Shown in pieces: positions 23,051 through 31,761 of a stretch of DNA of 35,821 nt. Under the pieces are notes generated by a model, which was not told where the DNA came from, did no database searches, and saw only the letters and a list, made by a program, of their open reading frames with translations. Both the position numbers and the translations under genes were made by a program. Origin of the DNA: CAZGZD01 sp964530005 (lineage in GTDB: Bacteria; Patescibacteriota; Microgenomatia; UBA1406; GWC2-37-13); contig CAZGZD010000008.1 in assembly GCA_964530005.1 (NCBI GenBank), positions 1 through 35,821 on the forward strand, given 5' to 3'. Position 1 is the first letter of the stretch, and each line of letters starts with the position of its first letter.

Positions 23051-25189
23051 CTATTGACCTCCTGCTTCATTTTCTATATCTTGCAGGCCACGGCGAAGTA
23101 CCTCGCGCGGTTTGGAACCCTCAGCCTGCCCCACATATCCAGCCGCCTCAAGTTGGTCAAGAATTCGGGCTGCGCGGGCATATCCAATTGACAAACGCCG
23201 CTGGAGGAGCGAAGCTGATGCCTTGTCATGCTGTGCAATAAGCTCAATCGACTGATTGAAAAGAGGATCGTGATCTGATCCCCCACTCCCCCCACCAAAT
23301 CCAGATGATCGAAGTGGCGCATTGATATTGGCCTCTCGATCGGTAATCTCTTCGGTATAGTGCACCTCAGGATTATTCTCCTTGAGGAATTTGACAAGCG
23401 CATGTATCTCCGCCTCGGTGACAAATGGCCCTTGAATACGACGTGGCTTAGCCTGATCAGGCGGCAGATAGAGCATATCACCTCGGCCTAAAAGCTTCTC
23501 AGCACCAGGTGTGTCGATGATGACTCGAGAATCAACAAGAGTAGACACATTGAATGCAAGGCGAGTCGGAATATTGGCCTTCATAAGGCCGGTGATGACA
23601 TCCACTGATGGGCGCTGAGTCGCAAGTACGAGGTGGATCCCCGTCGCACGTGCCATCTGAGCGATACGTGTGATAAGCTCCTCTGCTTCGTTGGCCGCAA
23701 ATATCATAAGGTCCGCCAGCTCATCAATGATAAATATAATATACGGCTTTTTATCAATTCCGCCCAGATTATTATATCCTTCCAGATTTCGAACCCCCAC
23801 TTTAGCGAACTCTTTGTACCGGCCTTCCATCTCAGCCACTGTCCAGCGCAAGGCATTGATTATTTTATCTGGCTCAACAATCACCTCAGTCAAGAGATGC
23901 GGAATGCCATTGTAGAGCGTAAGCTCAACCCTTTTTGGATCTACCATAATAAGCTTAAGATCATCTGGCTTGGTACGAAAGAGGAAGCTCGCAATCCAGG
24001 CGTTCAACATCACTGACTTACCTGATCCAGTCGTACCAGCAATAAGTACGTGGGGCATATTATCAATTGTTGCAGCCTGTGGCTTACCGGATACATCAAG
24101 CCCCAATGGCACAAGAAGAGGGTCCGAATTATTGAGAAATACATCGGTTGCGAGGATTCGCTTGAGTGTCACGATCTCAGGACGCTTATTTGGCGTCTCA
24201 ACTCCAACAAGCGCGCGACCTGGAATCGGTGCCTCTATCCTGACCTGCCCAGTTGATGCAGCAAGTGCAAGTGCAAGATCATTGGATAAACCAGTAATCT
24301 TTGACAGCTTGGTACCTTGAGTAATTGTCAGTGCATATTGAGTGACAGTCGGCCCATAATTCACCTCAGCAACTCGAGCTCGGAGTCCAAAACTATCAAG
24401 AGTGCCCTCAATTATTGCCGCATTTGCCTTCACATCTCCTCGATCTGCATCTGTCTGTTTCACATCGTGAAGCAGTGAGAGTGGCGGATAGATCCAGTTT
24501 GTAGACTTGGTCGTCACTGGCTTCATGGCTATTCCACCAGCCGGCTTAAGGGCCCCAGGAGTGATCTGCTCAGGTCTATTCTGGTTAATAAGAAGTGGCT
24601 TGTTTTCAATAAATTTTGGATCTTTTTTATCACCCACGACTTTTTCACCAGAAAGCATCTGACGAAATACATAATTTTTGAAGAAAAAATAGATTGACTT
24701 TGCAAAATCAATAAGAAAAAGCACAAATGCATCAACTGACGTATCCAGAAAAAGAATGAGGCCAACCAGAAAAGCAATTGTGAGGATGACAAGAGACCCC
24801 ACAACAGTAAAATCCATGGCAAGATTGGTGTAGACAAATTTCCCCCACAAACCTGTCCTAAATATCCCCAAAAGCGCAAAAAATATAAGAATACTACCAA
24901 TTGTGATATTCGGCTTCACAAATTTAAGCTTCTTAGTATTAAAGAAATGACTTGAAATAAGAAGAAGAATCGGAGGCACCAGATATGCCATAATCCCAAA
25001 TCCTGCGCGAAGCTCTACATTGAGTGAAGAAAGCATTCTTCCGTCGCTCGCGTCACGCCCGGAAAAAAAGGCTACGAGAAAAAGGCCGGCAGCAGCTATA
25101 AGAAAAAATCCAATAATATTGAAGACTGTCTTTCGGTTAACATTAAGTTTTAGGAAGGGTACTTTAAATCGTGTTCTGCGTCTGGCCAT
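23051..25189 (-). CDS. ftsK: DNA translocase FtsK/SpoIIIE
   Basis: 712 residues. The N-terminal membrane domain has four to five helices (about 22-165), followed by a short linker (about 180-235), then the alpha/beta motor with Walker A GTTGSGKS (385-392), Walker B IIFIIDELADLM, and a C-terminal gamma winged-helix domain (FNQSIELIAQHDKASASLLQRR, then ARILDQLEAAGYVG) that in the family reads polarised DNA motifs and activates XerCD at dif. It clears chromosome DNA from the closing septum. Own promoter upstream; an EamA gene follows by 21 nt. Confidence 0.95.
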   Translation of the reverse strand: MARRRTRFKVPFLKLNVNRKTVFNIIGFFLIAAAGLFLVAFFSGRDASDGRMLSSLNVELRAGFGIMAYLVPPILLLISSHFFNTKKLKFVKPNITIGSILIFFALLGIFRTGLWGKFVYTNLAMDFTVVGSLVILTIAFLVGLILFLDTSVDAFVLFLIDFAKSIYFFFKNYVFRQMLSGEKVVGDKKDPKFIENKPLLINQNRPEQITPGALKPAGGIAMKPVTTKSTNWIYPPLSLLHDVKQTDADRGDVKANAAIIEGTLDSFGLRARVAEVNYGPTVTQYALTITQGTKLSKITGLSNDLALALAASTGQVRIEAPIPGRALVGVETPNKRPEIVTLKRILATDVFLNNSDPLLVPLGLDVSGKPQAATIDNMPHVLIAGTTGSGKSVMLNAWIASFLFRTKPDDLKLIMVDPKRVELTLYNGIPHLLTEVIVEPDKIINALRWTVAEMEGRYKEFAKVGVRNLEGYNNLGGIDKKPYIIFIIDELADLMIFAANEAEELITRIAQMARATGIHLVLATQRPSVDVITGLMKANIPTRLAFNVSTLVDSRVIIDTPGAEKLLGRGDMLYLPPDQAKPRRIQGPFVTEAEIHALVKFLKENNPEVHYTEEITDREANINAPLRSSGFGGGSGGSDHDPLFNQSIELIAQHDKASASLLQRRLSIGYARAARILDQLEAAGYVGQAEGSKPREVLRRGLQDIENEAGGQ

Positions 25190-25196
25190 AGTAATT

Positions 25197-25226
25197 ATTG
25201 TAGCAGTAGTATGAGAACAAAATCAA
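25197..25226 (-). promoter_or_regulatory. Promoter of ftsK
   Basis: TTGATT (25226-25221), 18-bp spacer, TACAAT (25202-25197) on the minus strand, then 7 nt to the ftsK ATG. It lies wholly inside the 53-nt gap after pnp. Confidence 0.6.
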
Positions 25227-25242
25227 TCAGGTTAAAATAGGT

Positions 25243-27330
25243 CTACTCACCAAGAAGCTCGAGATTTATCCGGCCCATGCGATCTACCTCAGTCACTCTG
25301 ACATGTACCTTTTGGCCTATTTTCACGACATCTGCCGGATCTTTGACAAATCCTTTGCCCATCTTTGATACGTGAACGAGTCCTTCTTTACCGGGTAATA
25401 CTTCAACAAATGCTCCAAATGGAAGAAGTCGCTTTACCTCCCCGTCGAATTCCTCTCCAGCCTCAAGTTCACGAGTAATCGCCTCTATCTGACTTACTGC
25501 CTCGTCAAGGCCAGCCTGATCAATACCCGAGATTGTGACACGGCCATCATCAGCGACTGTAATATCTGTCTGAGTGCGTGCAATAAGGCTTCTTATATTC
25601 TTGCCGCCTGGACCTATGATCTCGCCTATCTTGTCAGGTGGTGGCGTAAGTACAACTACTTTGGGCGCGAATTTGGACAAAGACGTGCGAGGTTTGTCAA
25701 TTGTAGCTATCATATTTTCCAAAATTGCAAGTCTTGCAACATGTGCTTTCTCAAAGACTTTGACAATCATATCATCAGTCAATCCATCATTTTTTACATC
25801 AAGCTGTACTGCAGTCACTCCATCACGAGTCCCAGCAACCTTAAAGTCCATATCTCCCGAAAAATCCTCAATACCCATGATGTCGGTAAGGATGACATAA
25901 TTGTCATCTGACTCCCACATAAGTCCCATGGCAATTCCAGAGACTGGCGCCTTGATTGGCACACCAGCATCAAGCAAAGCTAGTGTTGATCCACAGGTTG
26001 AAGCCATAGAAGTTGATCCGTTTGACGATAAGACTTCAGACACAACTCGTATGGTGTAGGGGAAATCTCGCTCAGATGGAAGAACTGGCTCGATAGCTTT
26101 TTCAGCAAGTGCTCCATGTCCTATCTCACGACGTGATGGAAATCCAACCCTCCCCACCTCTCCAACTGAATATGGAGGCATATTGTAGTGGTGAATATAG
26201 CGCTTTGCCTCTTCACCTTCTGGAGTCTCGATAAGTTGCTCAAGGCTTGGTGCACCGAGTGTGACAATTGACAAAACCTGAGTATCTCCACGAGAAAAAA
26301 GTCCTGTACCATGAGTTCTCGGCAAAATTCCGACCTCAGATGACAGTTTTCTTACCTCATCAGGACCACGCCCATCAAGTCTTTTCTTTGTGGTCAAGAT
26401 TCGACTCTTAATCATTTTTTTGGTCACGTAATCCACAGCCGCAGCAATATCTTTTTTCTCATATTTTTCGCCCGCTGCATCGTACACTGCGTCAACAAGT
26501 GCAGCTACAAGAGATCCGTCGTCAAATTCTTTCTCTGCCTTACCATCAATGATTGCGTTAAGCTCATCTGTATGGTCTTTTTTAAGAAGTGCCTCGAGTG
26601 AACTATCGATGGGTGAGTCATCGGCTTTCAATTTGGGCATTCCCACCTTGCCTCTAATACCTTCGATAAAGTCTATTATTCTTTTGTTTTCCTCTTTCGC
26701 CTTTTTAATTCCTTCAATTATTATTTGTTCAGAAAGCTCCAGTGCGCCTGTCTCTATCATCACGACTCGATCGGCAGTTGACGCAACAATAAGGTCGAGC
26801 GCTGATATTTTTTGCTCAACTTCTGTGGGATTTACTACATATGAACCACTATCATTCACCTGAATATAGGCAACACGACTTGTTGCAATTGGACCATTCC
26901 ACGGTACTGGAGATAAATGAAGGGCGGTCACTACACCGACAGCACTTAAGATCTCCGGAGAGTTTACTCCATCAACAGATAGCATGGTAACAATAATTTG
27001 GATATCATTGCGGTATCCTTTTGGAAAAAATGGACGAATCAGACGATCAATAAGTCGTGCATTGAGTATCGCCTCATCAGACGGCTTACCTTCTCGTTTT
27101 ACCCATCTTGATCCCTTGATACGCCCTCCTGCATAAAGCTTTTCTGCGTATTCTACCTTAAGCGGTAGATAATCAAGATTTGACGGAGTAGATGATGTGG
27201 TAAGAGTCACAAGCACGCAGGTGTCACCAAGTCGGGCAAGAACTGATGTGGTCGCAGCTTGCGCTAGTTTTCCTACCTGAATAGTCAGCTTTTGACCATT
27301 AATATCAATACTACTTTCTAAAAATTTCAT
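25243..27330 (-). CDS. pnp: Polyribonucleotide nucleotidyltransferase
   Basis: PNPase, a phosphorolytic 3'-5' exoribonuclease of the RNA-decay machinery (695 residues). Order seen: first RNase PH domain with VKREGKPSDEAILNARLIDRLIRPFFP, a helical linker, second RNase PH domain with SSNGSTSMASTCGSTLALLDAG and DFSGDMDFKVAGT (catalytic Asp residues), a KH domain (IGEIIGPGGKNIRSL) and an S1 domain at the end (EFDGEVKRLLPFGAFVEVLPG). Full length. It follows rpsO by 29 nt, the operon order common across bacteria. Confidence 0.97.
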   Translation of the reverse strand: MKFLESSIDINGQKLTIQVGKLAQAATTSVLARLGDTCVLVTLTTSSTPSNLDYLPLKVEYAEKLYAGGRIKGSRWVKREGKPSDEAILNARLIDRLIRPFFPKGYRNDIQIIVTMLSVDGVNSPEILSAVGVVTALHLSPVPWNGPIATSRVAYIQVNDSGSYVVNPTEVEQKISALDLIVASTADRVVMIETGALELSEQIIIEGIKKAKEENKRIIDFIEGIRGKVGMPKLKADDSPIDSSLEALLKKDHTDELNAIIDGKAEKEFDDGSLVAALVDAVYDAAGEKYEKKDIAAAVDYVTKKMIKSRILTTKKRLDGRGPDEVRKLSSEVGILPRTHGTGLFSRGDTQVLSIVTLGAPSLEQLIETPEGEEAKRYIHHYNMPPYSVGEVGRVGFPSRREIGHGALAEKAIEPVLPSERDFPYTIRVVSEVLSSNGSTSMASTCGSTLALLDAGVPIKAPVSGIAMGLMWESDDNYVILTDIMGIEDFSGDMDFKVAGTRDGVTAVQLDVKNDGLTDDMIVKVFEKAHVARLAILENMIATIDKPRTSLSKFAPKVVVLTPPPDKIGEIIGPGGKNIRSLIARTQTDITVADDGRVTISGIDQAGLDEAVSQIEAITRELEAGEEFDGEVKRLLPFGAFVEVLPGKEGLVHVSKMGKGFVKDPADVVKIGQKVHVRVTEVDRMGRINLELLGE

Positions 27331-27359
27331 GTGGTTTTATTTATGTTGCGATTGAAGTC

Positions 27360-27632
27360 TTATTTCCTCAAACTCAGCCGTTTTATAAGTTGCGTATATC
27401 GACTAGCGTCCAATCCATTTAAGTAGCTTAGGATTCGTCGTCTCTTGGCAATAACTTTTAAAAGTCCGCGTCTTGAGTGATTGTCTTTTTTATTTTCTTC
27501 AAGGTGACCTGTCAATCTTTGAATCTTGTGACTTAAGAGTGCAACCTGCACTTCTGGTGATCCTGTATCTCCATTGCCCTGAGCGAAGTCTTGGATAATT
27601 TTCTGTTTGTCATCTGGCAGTAAATCAGTCAT
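27360..27632 (-). CDS. rpsO: Small ribosomal subunit protein uS15
   Basis: 90 residues, the normal length, binding 16S rRNA in the platform. Seen: GDTGSPEVQVALLSHKIQRL, HLEENKKDNHSRRGLLKVIAKRRRILSYL, the family's core. The ATG at 27632 is 8 nt after a TATAAT, so the mRNA is predicted leaderless. That would leave little room for the 5'-UTR autoregulatory structures known for rpsO in other bacteria. pnp follows. Confidence 0.97.
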   Translation of the reverse strand: MTDLLPDDKQKIIQDFAQGNGDTGSPEVQVALLSHKIQRLTGHLEENKKDNHSRRGLLKVIAKRRRILSYLNGLDASRYTQLIKRLSLRK

Positions 27633-27640
27633 AAGCTACA

Positions 27641-27669
27641 ATTATATAGTGTCAATCCCTATCTTTCAA
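27641..27669 (-). promoter_or_regulatory. Promoter of rpsO-pnp
   Basis: TTGAAA (27669-27664), 17-bp spacer, TATAAT (27646-27641) on the minus strand, 8 nt from the rpsO ATG. Its -35 hexamer occupies the same six bases as the -35 position of the divergent plus-strand promoter. Confidence 0.72.
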
Positions 27670-27692
27670 GGGCAGCCAACAAAAGCTATAAT
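27664..27692 (+). promoter_or_regulatory. Divergent promoter of the 108-residue gene and metG
   Basis: TATAAT at 27687-27692, 11 nt from the ATG at 27704. At 17-bp spacing the -35 position is TTTCAA (27664-27669), a weak match (3 of 6), on the same bases used by rpsO on the other strand. Confidence 0.5.
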
Positions 27693-27703
27693 ATACATTA
27701 TAT

Positions 27704-28030
27704 ATGAGAAAAAGATATCAAAAGCTACCAATTAATCTCCCACGGCGACAAATAGTCAAAATTCTCACAATTTCTACCCTTATAGCTGTCGGTATTTTTG
27801 TTGCCACACAGGTTCCTCCCTCCTCGATCGCGATATCTCTATCTTTTGCTTTGCTACTTTCTTTTTTAGGTGGATTTATAGTGTCTTTTTTTGCCAGATG
27901 GCAGCTTTCCCTACTGTGCACATTCTATATCTTCGTCCTTCTTGCACTTGGCACTATCATAGGTCCCAATATCCTCAACACAATCCTCCTCTCCTCTTTT
28001 ATAATTGGGGTTGCTATTTTAATAAAGTAA
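27704..28030 (+). CDS. Small membrane protein, unknown function
   Basis: 108 residues: a basic start (MRKRYQKLPINLPRRQ) and three to four hydrophobic segments (ILTISTLIAVGIFVAT; IAISLSFALLLSFLGGFIVSFFA; LLCTFYIFVLLALGTIIG; ILLSSFIIGVAILI). I do not recognise a family. Transcribed divergently from rpsO and 4 nt before metG, so it is probably the first gene of a metG operon. Confidence 0.65.
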   Translation: MRKRYQKLPINLPRRQIVKILTISTLIAVGIFVATQVPPSSIAISLSFALLLSFLGGFIVSFFARWQLSLLCTFYIFVLLALGTIIGPNILNTILLSSFIIGVAILIK

Positions 28031-28034
28031 AAAA

Positions 28035-29462
28035 ATGAAAAAAGGCTTTTACATCACCAACTCTATCCCCTATGTCAATGCTGCGCCCCATATCGGACAT
28101 GCTTTGGAGTTTGTCCAATCTGATGCTATAAAGCGCTACAATGAGCTACTTGGATATGAGACTCTTCTTCTTTGCGGAGCCGATGAGAATGCTCTCAAAA
28201 ACGTTCAGGCAGCTGAAAAAGCAGGGGTACCAATTCAGCAGTTTATTGATAAAAATGGAGAGCTATTTCTGGAACTTGCTAACAAGCTCAATGTCCATTT
28301 TGATATCTTTCAAAAAGGAAGTAATAAAGAGACACATTTTCCAGCAAGTCAAAAACTCTGGGAACTTTGCTTAAAAAATGGAGATATCTATAAGGGCAAA
28401 TATGAAGGTCTCTACTGTGTAGGGTGTGAGACTTTCTATACCAGAGACGAGTTGAATGAAAATGGAGAATGCTTTGAGCACCCTGGGCGCACATTAGACA
28501 CCGTCGCAGAAGATAATTATTTTTTTCGCCTTTCTAAATATCAAAATCAACTCATACATATTATCGAAGAGAACGAAATAAAAATCTATCCAGAATTTAG
28601 AAAAAAAGAAGTCTTGTCTTTCCTCAAAAAGCCTCTTCAGGATATCAGCATATCTCGCTCCAATGAGCGAGCCAAAAACTGGGGCGTACCCGTGCCAAAT
28701 GATGACAGTCAGCGTATGTATGTGTGGTTTGATGCGCTTAATATCTATCAATCAGGAATTGGATTTGGATGGGACGAGCAGAAGTATAAGGCGTGGTGGC
28801 CCGCCGATGTGCAGGTTATCGGAAAGGGAATTATCCGCTTTCATGCCGTATACTGGCCAGCATTTCTCTTGTCTGCCGGCCTCACACTCCCTAAGTCTTT
28901 ATTCGTCCACGGATACTTGACAATTAATGGCCAAAAGATGTCGAAGACACTTGGCAACGTTATCGATCCGATCGAAATCATAGAAAAATATGGAACAGAT
29001 GCCCTTAGGTACTACTTTCTTCGTGAGATACCCTCGACCGATGATGGAGATTTCTCTTTCGCCAGATTGCAAGAAGTGTATGACTCAGACCTTGCAAATG
29101 AGCTGGGGAATCTAATAACGCGCGTTACCACAATTGCCGCTATAGATAATCTTACAGTTGAACCAACAAAGCCAACTACAATATACACATCTGAGGTAAA
29201 GACGCTAATTGAAAACTTCCAGTTTCACCGTGCATTGGAGTCAATTGGTCGAGATATTAAAGGTATTAATAAAAAAGTTGATGCATTTGCACCGTGGAAA
29301 AAAACCAAATCAGAAAGAAACCAATTCCTGACTGCCACTTTGCAGAAACTAAACCATATTGGCTATCAACTTATTCCTTTTATTCCCTCAACTGCCGAAA
29401 AAATACAAAAAGCCACGTCTAACAAAATCTCAAAAGCTGAGCCACTTTTTCCAAAGAAGTAA
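28035..29462 (+). CDS. metG: Methionyl-tRNA synthetase
   Basis: Class I aminoacyl-tRNA synthetase of 475 residues. Seen: the HIGH-type motif PHIGH (18-22), KMSKT (301-305; family KMSKS), and a single zinc-binding knuckle C128-x2-C131 with C146 and H149 in the connective peptide. The C-terminal anticodon-binding helical domain is short (about 340-475), and no tRNA-binding EMAP/Trbp111 domain is attached. Small size fits a compact genome. It follows a small membrane gene by 4 nt. Confidence 0.95.
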   Translation: MKKGFYITNSIPYVNAAPHIGHALEFVQSDAIKRYNELLGYETLLLCGADENALKNVQAAEKAGVPIQQFIDKNGELFLELANKLNVHFDIFQKGSNKETHFPASQKLWELCLKNGDIYKGKYEGLYCVGCETFYTRDELNENGECFEHPGRTLDTVAEDNYFFRLSKYQNQLIHIIEENEIKIYPEFRKKEVLSFLKKPLQDISISRSNERAKNWGVPVPNDDSQRMYVWFDALNIYQSGIGFGWDEQKYKAWWPADVQVIGKGIIRFHAVYWPAFLLSAGLTLPKSLFVHGYLTINGQKMSKTLGNVIDPIEIIEKYGTDALRYYFLREIPSTDDGDFSFARLQEVYDSDLANELGNLITRVTTIAAIDNLTVEPTKPTTIYTSEVKTLIENFQFHRALESIGRDIKGINKKVDAFAPWKKTKSERNQFLTATLQKLNHIGYQLIPFIPSTAEKIQKATSNKISKAEPLFPKK

Positions 29463-29496
29463 AGCGAAGGCAACTAACGATTAAAGATAAAATTTC

Positions 29497-29505
29497 TGGT
29501 AGAAT
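29497..29505 (+). promoter_or_regulatory. Extended -10 box before the class A PBP gene
   Basis: TGGTAGAAT, a TG-extended -10, 14 nt before the ATG at 29520 in the 57-nt gap after metG. No convincing -35. Predicted 5' UTR about 8 nt. Confidence 0.4.
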
Positions 29506-29519
29506 GTTTTTGTAAAACT

Positions 29520-31760
29520 ATGGCAAAAACTCACCCAAATAGTTCCCCTCTCCCAACATCGATAAGGCGAAAAATCAAGAAGCCACTAATAGCCGTCAAT
29601 ACTTTTATAATTGCTTTTGCTGTATTCCTATTTTTTTATATTTTTTGGGGTCTTCCAAGTCCTTATAGCCTCAAAGATTATAAAGCCATCCCGCTTTCAA
29701 CCCGTATTCTTGACCGCAATGGAAAGCTTCTATATGAAATCTATAATGAACAAAATCGTACCCCTGTCAAGATAAATACCTTACCCAAATATGTAGTCCA
29801 AGCATCTATTGCGATTGAGGATAAGGATTTTTATACCCATCAGGGAGTGTCTGTCGTAGGCGGCATTGGACGAGCCATAAAAGACACAATTAGAACAGGA
29901 CACTTGCAAGGTGGATCAACGATCACTCAACAACTCGTCAAAAGTGCCCTTCTGACTCCTGAGCGTACAATTCGCCGCAAGATCCGAGAGATAGTACTTG
30001 CACTCTGGGTTGAACGTATATTTACCAAAAATGAAATACTTGAGCTGTATCTCAATCAAGTCCCCTATGGCGGATCGGCATATGGAATTGAGTCTGGAGC
30101 AAAAGTATATTTTGGAAAAAAGGCAGCTGATCTAACACTTGACCAAGCGGCATTTCTGGCCGGACTTCCACAAGCTCCATCTCTTTATTCACCCTATGCC
30201 AACCCCGAACTCGCACACAACAGGCGTAATCTGGTGCTTCAAAATATGAAACAACTTGGATTTATTACCCCCGCACAATATTCAGATGCACTAGGGAAAA
30301 AAATAGTCGTTGTGCCCCCTGGAACTAAAATCAAAGCCCCTCATTTTGTATTCTTTGTAAAGCAAGAATTGGAACGACTTTATGGAGTCAAACAGGTTGA
30401 GGAAGGTGGACTCACCGTGACCACCACCCTCGATCTCCCACTTCAGGGGAAAGCTGAAAAAGTCGTATCTCAAGAGATTGAGGATCTTGCTGGATATCAC
30501 GTAGGCAATGGCGCGGCACTTGTGACTCGCCCGCCAACTGGCGAGATATTGGCTATGGTTGGATCGGTAGACTACTTCGCCTCTCCGTCCGGAAGCTTCA
30601 ATGTCACCACAGCCCTCAGACAACCTGGATCAAGTATAAAACCACTTAATTATGCAATAGGTATAGATCGTGGCATAGTCACTGCAGCGAGTACATTTCT
30701 TGACGTCAAGACATGTTTTGCGCCAGCTGGCCAACCCAAAGCATACTGTCCAGTAAACTACGACGGTGCATTCCACGGACCTGTGCAGCTCAGATTCGCA
30801 CTTGCAAACTCATACAATATTCCAGCTGTCAAGATGCTGGCTCTTAATGGTGTAGATAATTTTGTCGCATCAGCATCAGCATTTGGCATCACAAGCTTTA
30901 AGGATCCCACTAATTATGGCCTTTCCCTTACACTCGGTGGTGGAGAGGTCAAAATGACTGAGATGGCTACTGCTTTTTCCGCATTTGCAAATCAGGGAAA
31001 GTCCAAGAAGCTCAATCCAATTCTTAAGATAAAGGACAAAAACGGTAAGACTTTATATGAGTTCAAAGATCCCAATTTTATACCCGATATAAAAAAGCCA
31101 CTCAGACAACCCAACTATTTACTCATAGACGGAAAGCGGGCTATCTCAAAAGAGACAGCATTCATCATCTCTCATATTTTGGCTGACAATGGAGCACGCA
31201 CAGCTGCATTTGGACCATCGTCTGCTCTTGTGATTCCCAAGCACAAAGTATCGGTCAAGACAGGAACAACTGATGACAAGCGAGACAACTGGACTGTGGG
31301 ATACACCCCCAACTTCCTGACAATCGTGTGGGTCGGCAACAATGACAACTCACCTATGAATCCAGCAATCACATCCGGTATTACAGGAGCTGCACCTATC
31401 TGGAATGGAATTATGAGTGAGGCGCTCAAAAATCAACCAGATCTACTTGTCATCAAACCAGCCACTGTGATAGGACGACAAGTATGCTCGGGATTTGGAG
31501 CATCTGAAAAGAAGCCAGACGGCACAGATGGCTGTCCTACTCGGTTTGAATACTTCATAGTCGGCAAGACTGTGATAGACAATAAGTCGCTCAAGACCGG
31601 ACGCGAACAGGTAGCGGTGACCAAAGATAGCGACAAATTAGCATCACCTGGTCAGACTGATAATATTGAGGTGAAAGAAAAGACAGTACTTAAAGACGAA
31701 TTCTCTACTTTCTGCGTAGACTGTGCCGGTGATAACCCACACCCCACACCGACACCATAA
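29520..31760 (+). CDS. Bifunctional class A penicillin-binding protein (PBP1a-like)
   Basis: 746 residues: a short cytoplasmic tail, one membrane helix (LIAVNTFIIAFAVFLFFYIF, about 23-42), a GT51 glycosyltransferase domain with catalytic Glu100 in AIEDKDFYTHQG, GGSTITQQLVKSAL (131-144) and ERIFTKNEILELYLNQVPYG, then a transpeptidase domain with Ser371/Lys374 (SSIK), SYN 431-433 and KTGT 580-583. The tail of about 60 residues is Lys/Glu/Asp-rich and ends in a short Pro/Thr run. Polymerises and cross-links wall outside the membrane. Convergent with argH; only 1 bp separates the stops. Confidence 0.94.
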   Translation: MAKTHPNSSPLPTSIRRKIKKPLIAVNTFIIAFAVFLFFYIFWGLPSPYSLKDYKAIPLSTRILDRNGKLLYEIYNEQNRTPVKINTLPKYVVQASIAIEDKDFYTHQGVSVVGGIGRAIKDTIRTGHLQGGSTITQQLVKSALLTPERTIRRKIREIVLALWVERIFTKNEILELYLNQVPYGGSAYGIESGAKVYFGKKAADLTLDQAAFLAGLPQAPSLYSPYANPELAHNRRNLVLQNMKQLGFITPAQYSDALGKKIVVVPPGTKIKAPHFVFFVKQELERLYGVKQVEEGGLTVTTTLDLPLQGKAEKVVSQEIEDLAGYHVGNGAALVTRPPTGEILAMVGSVDYFASPSGSFNVTTALRQPGSSIKPLNYAIGIDRGIVTAASTFLDVKTCFAPAGQPKAYCPVNYDGAFHGPVQLRFALANSYNIPAVKMLALNGVDNFVASASAFGITSFKDPTNYGLSLTLGGGEVKMTEMATAFSAFANQGKSKKLNPILKIKDKNGKTLYEFKDPNFIPDIKKPLRQPNYLLIDGKRAISKETAFIISHILADNGARTAAFGPSSALVIPKHKVSVKTGTTDDKRDNWTVGYTPNFLTIVWVGNNDNSPMNPAITSGITGAAPIWNGIMSEALKNQPDLLVIKPATVIGRQVCSGFGASEKKPDGTDGCPTRFEYFIVGKTVIDNKSLKTGREQVAVTKDSDKLASPGQTDNIEVKEKTVLKDEFSTFCVDCAGDNPHPTPTP

Positions 31761-31761
31761 A

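Noticed and set aside
23057..23062. Minus-strand GGAGGT as a Shine-Dalgarno for the EamA gene at 23029
   Set aside because: It encodes the Gly-Gly near the end of FtsK and lies 27 nt from the ATG, too far to act.
27650..27655. Perfect minus-strand TTGACA upstream of rpsO
   Set aside because: It is only 3 nt from the TATAAT; a -10 at 17 bp would fall on the rpsO start codon. TTGAAA at 27669-27664 has correct spacing.
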